NCBI RefSeq assembly: GCF_020400825.1
Contig: NZ_JAINVH010000007.1
Span: 62,001-126,000, forward strand
Reading direction: 5' to 3'
Length of the DNA: 64,000 bases
Origin: Streptomyces sp. HPF1205
Lineage (GTDB): Bacteria > Actinomycetota > Actinomycetes > Streptomycetales > Streptomycetaceae
Part shown: positions 58,998 to 64,000 of the stretch, one piece after another
Position numbering within the stretch: position 1 is the first letter of the stretch
Layout: each line of letters opens with the position of its first letter
Notes under the pieces: model-generated
The model's input: only the letters and a program-made list of their open reading frames with translations
Database searches by the model: none
Told to the model about the DNA's origin: nothing
Translations under genes and position numbers: made by a program

Positions 58998-60134
58998 ATG
59001 AGCAACGTGCAGAAATTCGAGCGCAAGCCGCGGGTCGCCATCGTGTTCGGCGGGCGCAGCTCCGAGCACGGGGTGTCCGTGGTGACCGCGGCCAGCGTGC
59101 TGCGCGCCATCGACCGCGACAAGTACGACGTCCTCCCCATCGGCATCACCACCGAGGGCCGCTGGGCGCTGACCGCGGACGCCCCCGAGCGGATGGCCAT
59201 CGACAACCGCCGGATGCCCAGCGTCGAGCAGGTCGCCGACCACGAGGGCGCCGTCGTGCTGCCCGTCGACCCCGGCAACCGCGAGGTCGTCTACAACGAG
59301 CCGGGCAGCGTGCCCAAGGCGCTCGGCGAGGTCGACGTCGTCCTCCCGGTGCTCCACGGCCCCTACGGCGAGGACGGCACCCTCCAGGGCCTGCTGGAAC
59401 TCTCCGGCGTCCCGTACGTCGGCGCGGGCGTCCTCGCCTCCGCCGTCAGCATGGACAAGGAGTACATGAAACGTATCTTCACCTCCTACGGGCTGGCCGT
59501 CGGCCCGTACACGGTGATCCGGCCGCGCGAGTGGGAACGGGACGCGGCAGCCGCCCGCGACCGGGTGCTGGCCTTCGCCGCCGAGCACGGCTGGCCGCTC
59601 TTCGTGAAGCCGGCCAGGGCGGGCTCCTCGTACGGGATCAGCAAGGTGGCCGGCCCCGGCGACCTGGACGCGGCCATCGAGGAGGCCCGCGGCCACGACC
59701 CCAAGGTGATCGTCGAGGCGCAGCTGCGCGGCCGCGAGATCGAGTGCGGCGTCCTGGAGTTCGAGGACGGCCCGCGCGCGTCCGTGCCCGCCGAGATCCC
59801 GCCGGCCGCCGACCACGAGTTCTACGACTTCGAGGCGAAGTACATCGACTCGGCCGAAGGCATCGTGCCCGCCCCGCTGACCGCCGCGCAGACCGAGGAG
59901 GTGCAGCGGCTGGCCGTCGAGGCGTTCGAGGCCGTCTCGTGCGAGGGCCTGGTCCGCGCCGACTTCTTCCTGCTGGACAGCGGCGAGTTCGTGATCAACG
60001 AGGTCAACACCCTGCCCGGGTTCACCCCGATCTCGATGTACCCGCGGATGTGGCAGGAGAGCGGCGTCGGCTACACCGAGCTGATCGACCTGCTCCTCCA
60101 GGCCGCCCTGCGCCGCTCCACCGGCCTGCGCTGA
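58998..60134 (+). CDS. ddl: D-alanine--D-alanine ligase
   Basis: 378 residues, ATP-grasp. The N-domain motif is GGRSSEHGVSVVTAASVL, HGPYGEDGTLQGLLELSGVPY is typical, and FVKPARAGSSYGISKV is the ATP-grasp loop. FFLLDSGEFVINEVNTLPGFTPISMYP is the metal-binding end. It makes the D-Ala-D-Ala of peptidoglycan. Third gene of the plsC-gpsA-ddl operon. Confidence 0.96.
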   Translation: MSNVQKFERKPRVAIVFGGRSSEHGVSVVTAASVLRAIDRDKYDVLPIGITTEGRWALTADAPERMAIDNRRMPSVEQVADHEGAVVLPVDPGNREVVYNEPGSVPKALGEVDVVLPVLHGPYGEDGTLQGLLELSGVPYVGAGVLASAVSMDKEYMKRIFTSYGLAVGPYTVIRPREWERDAAAARDRVLAFAAEHGWPLFVKPARAGSSYGISKVAGPGDLDAAIEEARGHDPKVIVEAQLRGREIECGVLEFEDGPRASVPAEIPPAADHEFYDFEAKYIDSAEGIVPAPLTAAQTEEVQRLAVEAFEAVSCEGLVRADFFLLDSGEFVINEVNTLPGFTPISMYPRMWQESGVGYTELIDLLLQAALRRSTGLR

Positions 60135-60192
60135 GGCCCGGCCCGCGCCGACGCCCGGCGTCCGGGAGCGGCCGCCGAGGGTCCCGGAGGGC

Positions 60193-60681
60193 TCAGACCC
60201 CCTCCGGGACCGTGCGCTTGACGGCCGGCGCCAGGTCCGCCAGCGGGCCCGCGTCGTGCGCGTACTTCTTCGGCAGTGTCACCTCGACGTACGCCTTGCG
60301 CAGCGTCGTCGTCATCCGCACCGAGCCGTCCGGCCGGGCCTCGTACGACCAGGAGACCCCGTCCACCTCGGCGCCGAGCGTATTGACGTCGTCGTCCGCG
60401 GCCGGCCGCGGCACCCCGCAGCGCAGGACGACGGGCGGCGACCCCCACCCGGCGATCAGGTCGGAGGACGGTTTGAGATCATGCCGGGGGAGCCCGCCGA
60501 CCCTGGCCGGCAGCTCCGCGTGGAGCGCCCGGCAGTACGCCGCGACCCGCGCGTCGGGAACCGGCACGGCGATGGCGTCGTCCGTCCCCGAGGCGGAGGA
60601 CGCGGAGACGTAGACCGCCGCCGCGGATCCCACTGCGACGGCGGACACGGCGATCAGCACGGCCCGGCGGTAGAGCATCAC
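60193..60681 (-). CDS. DUF3515-family exported or membrane-anchored protein
   Basis: 162 residues. It has an N-terminal hydrophobic segment (MLYRRAVLIAVSAVAVGSAAAVY) likely to be a signal anchor. The remainder fits the actinobacterial DUF3515 family: CRALHAELPARVGG, WGSPPVVLRCGVPRP and the C-terminal YVEVTLPKKYAHDAGPLADL. Function unknown. It follows the Lrp-type gene by 20 bases on the same strand. Confidence 0.85.
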   Translation of the reverse strand: MMLYRRAVLIAVSAVAVGSAAAVYVSASSASGTDDAIAVPVPDARVAAYCRALHAELPARVGGLPRHDLKPSSDLIAGWGSPPVVLRCGVPRPAADDDVNTLGAEVDGVSWSYEARPDGSVRMTTTLRKAYVEVTLPKKYAHDAGPLADLAPAVKRTVPEGV

Positions 60682-60701
60682 CGGGTGAGCATAGTCGGGG
60701 G

Positions 60702-60935
60702 CTAGATATGGACCACGGGGCAGGTCAGGGTGCGGGTGATGCCATCGACCTGCTGGACTCTGGCCACCACCATGCGGCCCAGTTCGTCGACCGTGTCCGC
60801 CCGGGCGCGCACGATGACGTCGTACGGGCCGGTCACGTCCTCCGCCTGGATCACTCCGTCGATCTTGGAAATCACCTCCGCTACCGCCGAGGCCTTCCCG
60901 ACCTCGGTCTGAATGAGGATGTACGCCTGTACCAC
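60702..60935 (-). CDS. Lrp/AsnC ligand-binding domain protein (stand-alone RAM domain)
   Basis: 77 residues, only the ligand-binding half of an Lrp/AsnC regulator (VQAYILIQTEVGKASAVAEV, then VTGPYDVIVRARAD), with no DNA-binding helix-turn-helix. Such stand-alone domains bind small molecules such as amino acids and oligomerise with regulators or act alone. The GTG 60935 has GGAGG six bases upstream, which supports this short form. Divergent from thiL. Confidence 0.88.
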   Translation of the reverse strand: MVQAYILIQTEVGKASAVAEVISKIDGVIQAEDVTGPYDVIVRARADTVDELGRMVVARVQQVDGITRTLTCPVVHI

Positions 60936-61093
60936 GGAACCTCCAGGGCGGCTTCGAGGATCATGTGGGAAAGGGGACGCCACGTTATCGCGTCGCCGTG
61001 CGCGGCGGGGAGACCCGCGCGGTACCTGGCCCCCGTATTGCCGGGAAACACACACGCCTGCGGGTGCGCGGCGCGACCGAAGGGGAACTCGAT

Positions 61094-62059
61094 ATGAAGG
61101 GGACTGTGGGCGAGTTGGGGGAGTTCGGGCTCATCAGGGAACTGACCTCCCGTCTCACCTCGACCCCCGCCGTTCTGCTCGGTCCCGGCGACGACGCCGC
61201 CGTGGTCGCCGCGCCGGACCGCCGCGTGGTGGCCACCACCGACGTGCTGCTGGAGGGCCGGCACTTCCGCCGCGACTGGTCCACCGCCTATGACGTCGGC
61301 CGCAAGTCCGCCGCCCAGAACCTCGCAGACATCGCCGCCATGGGCGCGGTGCCCACCGCCGTGCTGCTCGGCCTCGTCGTCCCCGCCGACCTGCCCGCGA
61401 CCTGGCCCGTCGAGCTGATGGACGGCATCCGCGACGAGTGCCACGTCGCGGGCGCCGCGGTGGTCGGCGGCGACGTCGTCCGCGGCGACGGCATCACCGT
61501 CGCCATCACCGCCTTGGGTGACCTGCGCAGCAGGACCGCCGTCACCCGATCGGGAGCCCGCGCCGGCGACGTCGTCGCGGTCACCGGCTGGCTCGGCTGG
61601 TCGGCGGCCGGTTACGCCGTCCTCTCCCGCGGCTTCCGCTCACCGCGCGCCTTCGTCGAGGCCCACCGCCGCCCCGAGCCCCCGTACCACGCCGGACCCG
61701 CGGCCGCCGAACTCGGCGCCACCTCGATGACCGACATCAGCGACGGCCTGGTCGCCGACCTCGGCCATGTCGCCGCGGCCAGCGGCGTGGACATCGACCT
61801 GCGCTCGGCCGACATAGACGTCCCCGCCCAGATGGCGGACATCGGCCAGGCCGTCGGCGTCGACCCCCTGCACTGGGTGCTCACCGGGGGAGAGGACCAC
61901 GCCATCGTCGCCACCTTCCCCCGCGACGTGAAACTGCCGGCCCGCTGGCGGGTCATCGGCCGGGTCGGCGCCCAGGCCGGGCGCGCCCCGCAGGTGACGG
62001 TGGACGGCGCGCCCTGGGAGAAGGCGGGCGGCTGGGACCACTTCGGGAAAGACGCGTGA
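61094..62059 (+). CDS. thiL: Thiamine-monophosphate kinase
   Basis: 321 residues, PurM/ThiL superfamily. Motifs are [10 protein letters not shown], the [22 protein letters not shown] segment and [14 protein letters not shown] near residue 215. It phosphorylates thiamine monophosphate to thiamine diphosphate, the cofactor used by IlvB in this same window. ATG 61094 follows AAGGGGAACTCGAT. An in-frame upstream region back to 60965 lacks a ribosome binding site. thiD follows 10 bases later. Confidence 0.94.
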   Translation: MKGTVGELGEFGLIRELTSRLTSTPAVLLGPGDDAAVVAAPDRRVVATTDVLLEGRHFRRDWSTAYDVGRKSAAQNLADIAAMGAVPTAVLLGLVVPADLPATWPVELMDGIRDECHVAGAAVVGGDVVRGDGITVAITALGDLRSRTAVTRSGARAGDVVAVTGWLGWSAAGYAVLSRGFRSPRAFVEAHRRPEPPYHAGPAAAELGATSMTDISDGLVADLGHVAAASGVDIDLRSADIDVPAQMADIGQAVGVDPLHWVLTGGEDHAIVATFPRDVKLPARWRVIGRVGAQAGRAPQVTVDGAPWEKAGGWDHFGKDA

Positions 62060-62069
62060 GGGGCCGCGG

Positions 62070-62906
62070 ATGAGCGGGCACACGCCCGCCCGCGTGCTCA
62101 CCGTCGCCGGCTCCGACTCCGGCGGCGGCGCGGGCGTCCAGGCCGACCTGAAGACGATGCTCGCGCTCGGCGTGCACGGCATGAGCGTCGTCACCGCCGT
62201 GACCGCGCAGAACTCGCTCGGCGTCCAAGGCGTCTGGGACCTGCCGGAGGAGGCGGTACGCGCCCAGTTCCGCGCGGTCGTCGACGACATAGGCGTCCAG
62301 GCGGTGAAGACCGGCATGCTCTCCTCCGCCCGGCTCACCGCGGTGGTCGCCGACCTGCTCACCGGCATCGGCGCGCCCGTGGTCGTCGACCCGGTCGGCG
62401 TGTCCAAGCACGGCGACCCGCTGCTCGCCGAGGAGGCGCTGGACCTCGTACGGACCCGGCTGCTGCCCGCCGCCACCGTCGCCACGCCCAACCTCGACGA
62501 GGTGGCCCGGCTCACCGGCGTCGTCGTCACCCGTGAGGAGGACATGCGGACGGCCGCCCGCGCGGTGCTCGCCCACGGCCCGGCCTGGGCGCTCATCAAG
62601 GGCGGCCACCTGGGTGCGGGCCACGACGCGGTCGACCTGCTCAGCGACGGCGCCACCGAGCACTGGTACCGCTCGCCCCGCCTGCCCGCCGTCCACACCC
62701 ACGGCACCGGCTGCACCCTCGCCGGCGCCATCGCCTCCCATCTCGCCCTCGGCCGGACCGTCCCGCGGGCGGTCGCCCTGGCCAAGGACTACGTGACCGG
62801 CGCCATAGCGGCGGGCTTCCCCCTGGGTGCGGGCATCGGCCCGGTGGACCACGGCTGGCGTACGAGACCGGGCGCGCCGGAAGGCCACCCGGGACCCGGA
62901 AGCTGA
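62070..62906 (+). CDS. thiD: Hydroxymethylpyrimidine/phosphomethylpyrimidine kinase
   Basis: 278 residues, ribokinase fold. Motifs are [18 protein letters not shown] near the start, [15 protein letters not shown] in the middle, and [20 protein letters not shown] containing the anion hole and catalytic Asp region. It makes HMP-PP for thiamine synthesis. It pairs with thiL in a two-gene thiamine operon. Confidence 0.94.
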   Translation: MSGHTPARVLTVAGSDSGGGAGVQADLKTMLALGVHGMSVVTAVTAQNSLGVQGVWDLPEEAVRAQFRAVVDDIGVQAVKTGMLSSARLTAVVADLLTGIGAPVVVDPVGVSKHGDPLLAEEALDLVRTRLLPAATVATPNLDEVARLTGVVVTREEDMRTAARAVLAHGPAWALIKGGHLGAGHDAVDLLSDGATEHWYRSPRLPAVHTHGTGCTLAGAIASHLALGRTVPRAVALAKDYVTGAIAAGFPLGAGIGPVDHGWRTRPGAPEGHPGPGS

Positions 62907-62988
62907 AGTGCAGGGCGCCGCGAGCCCGGGCGCCGGGAGCCGGGGCGTCGCGAGCCCGGGTGCCGGCAACCAGGGCGCGGACACTGAA

Positions 62989-63018
62989 AAGCCGATCCGC
63001 CCGAGGGCGGATCGGCTT
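62989..63018. terminator. Bidirectional terminator, thiD / rpmB
   Basis: A 14-bp stem (AAGCCGATCCGCCC with GGGCGGATCGGCTT) at the junction of the convergent thiD and rpmB genes. Confidence 0.85.
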
Positions 63019-63074
63019 CAGACGGCAACAAGGCTGCGCTTGCTACGACGTACGTGCGTACGCGCAGGTCAGGG

Positions 63075-63260
63075 TCAGCGCGTGACCTTGCCGGCCTTGA
63101 TGCACGAGGTGCAGACATTGAGCCGCTTCGGCGTCTTCCCGACGACCGCACGCACGCGCTGGATGTTGGGGTTCCAACGACGCGGGGTACGGCGGTGCGA
63201 GTGGGAGATGCTGTTGCCGAAGCCCGGCCCCTTGCCGCAGACGTCGCAGGTGGCAGCCAC
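63075..63260 (-). CDS. rpmB: 50S ribosomal protein L28
   Basis: 61 residues, a full-length actinobacterial L28. It starts [20 protein letters not shown] and ends [14 protein letters not shown]. The two CxxC pairs (CDVC and CTSC) make this the zinc-binding (C+) form. Monocistronic, facing thiD. Confidence 0.96.
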   Translation of the reverse strand: MAATCDVCGKGPGFGNSISHSHRRTPRRWNPNIQRVRAVVGKTPKRLNVCTSCIKAGKVTR

Positions 63261-63509
63261 GGGTCACTCCAAAGACTTCAGATGCATGTACGAGGAAATT
63301 CCCGGGACCTCCCGGGCAACCGGAGCAGCATACAACGCTGGCTCCCGTACAACGAAATTACCACGGCCCGCCGGCCGTCCCGCCCTCCCGGCCCGGTCAC
63401 GCCGCCCGCACGGCCCCCGGCGGGCCCCCGCCGGCAGCGACGGGCCGGGTCGGGGCCACCGCACGGATAGGCTCACCACGTCCCGTTCAGCCACTCCGCA
63501 GGAGGACCG

Positions 63510-64000
63510 TTGCCGCCCTCGCTCGACGCCGCCGCGGTGCGCACCTGGTGCCGGTTGTCACTGGAGGCGCTGGGGCGGGCGCGGGAGGAGATCGACGGCA
63601 TCAACGTCTTCCCGGTCGCGGACGGCGACACGGGCACGAACGTCTTCCTCACCGTGGAATCCGCCGCACAGGCGGTCGAGGCCGTGTTCGAGGCGCACGC
63701 CTCCGGCGGCTCGCGCCCCACCCTCGGGGAGGCCTTCCGCGCGATGTCCCACGGCGCGCTGATCGGCGCCTGCGGGAACAGCGGCACGATCCTCGCCCAG
63801 CTCCTGCGGGGCATGAACCAGGCCGTCGCCTCCGCCCACGAGAGCGCCGAGGCCGTGGACGACGCACAGGCGGCGGCCACGGTGCGGCGGGCGCTGAAGG
63901 TCGCGGCGGCGGCGGCGTACGAGGCGGTCGCCCATCCCGTCGAGGGCACGATGCTCACCGTGGCCACGGGCGCGGCAAAGGCCGCGGAAGCCGCCGCCGG
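63510..64000 (+). CDS. DAK/DhaL-domain protein, N-terminal part (3' truncated by window)
   Basis: The first 163 residues of a dihydroxyacetone kinase L-domain (DhaL/FakA-like) protein; the frame is open to the right edge. Family motif EIDGINVFPVADGDTGTNVF contains the metal-binding Asp residues, and HGALIGACGNSGTILAQLLRG is the next conserved block. The start is TTG 63510, directly after GGAGGACCG; no ATG or GTG starts the frame nearby. Full-length relatives act in fatty-acid activation or with a partner kinase; the specific role cannot be told. Confidence 0.88.
   Translation, partial: MPPSLDAAAVRTWCRLSLEALGRAREEIDGINVFPVADGDTGTNVFLTVESAAQAVEAVFEAHASGGSRPTLGEAFRAMSHGALIGACGNSGTILAQLLRGMNQAVASAHESAEAVDDAQAAATVRRALKVAAAAAYEAVAHPVEGTMLTVATGAAKAAEAAA

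Noticed and set aside
60936..61093. A TPP riboswitch upstream of thiL-thiD
   Set aside because: I found no CTGAGA-type core or matching P1 stem in this 158-base gap.

Overview
The window is a stretch of actinobacterial core chromosome, almost certainly from Streptomyces or a close streptomycete relative. The evidence is very high G+C with strong third-position bias, GTG and TTG starts, TTA codons in only two genes, and two 'conservon' operons (cvnABCD). Other streptomycete marks are an HU protein with a lysine-rich tail (HupS type), an acyl-CoA carboxylase epsilon subunit and an NdgR-type IclR regulator beside leuCD. Gene order is compact and free of mobile elements. No insertion sequence, prophage, CRISPR array or biosynthetic cluster was seen.

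Layout. 1-12.5 kb: 3' end of gatB, an MMPL exporter that converges on and overlaps a membrane Ser/Thr kinase, a small conserved protein, a large LAL/LuxR regulator, a lipoprotein sugar dehydrogenase, an aldo/keto reductase and a divergent D-2-hydroxyacid dehydrogenase. 12.8-21.6 kb: a membrane PAS-GGDEF-degenerate EAL protein, then ilvB-ilvN-ilvC and serA, with an attenuator-like leader before ilvB. 21.7-26.3 kb: a decayed Uma2 gene, then a PucR regulator divergent from proline dehydrogenase and P5C dehydrogenase, with a perfect palindrome between them. 26.7-31.3 kb: leuB, ilvE and cimA, with a second attenuator-like leader before cimA. 31.4-36 kb: GNAT, two tandem CoA-ester lyases, and acyl-CoA carboxylase beta and epsilon subunits. 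36-47 kb: two tandem conservons on the minus strand, each a sensor-kinase-like CvnA, Roadblock CvnB, DUF742 CvnC and GTPase CvnD. 47.6-51.5 kb: a small protein, an FAH-family enzyme, gltX, a HAD hydrolase, tRNA-Gln and two tRNA-Glu. 51.6-54.5 kb: ndgR divergent from leuCD. 54.7-64 kb: a small TTA-containing gene, hupS, cofC and a small partner, plsC-gpsA-ddl, a DUF3515 protein with an Lrp-type ligand-binding protein, thiL-thiD, rpmB, and the 5' end of a DAK/DhaL-like gene.

How the genes work together. Most of the branched-chain amino-acid pathway is here (ilvB, ilvN, ilvC, ilvE, leuB, leuC, leuD, cimA), plus serA and the regulator NdgR. ilvD and leuA are not. Two leader ORFs carrying the cognate amino acids in A/T-ending, rare codons, each followed by a hairpin and T-tract, suggest translation-sensing attenuation. 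ilvE is preceded by a third unusual Leu/Val-rich in-frame leader. gatB, gltX, tRNA-Gln and tRNA-Glu point to the indirect Glu-tRNA(Gln) transamidation route. The CoA lyases and propionyl-CoA carboxylase subunits suggest glyoxylate/propionyl-CoA traffic.

The most unusual signals are near-identity of the two cvnB copies inside otherwise diverged conservons, the divergent low-complexity CvnA tails that end in one shared peptide, and an in-frame TTA codon in a c-di-GMP-type gene.
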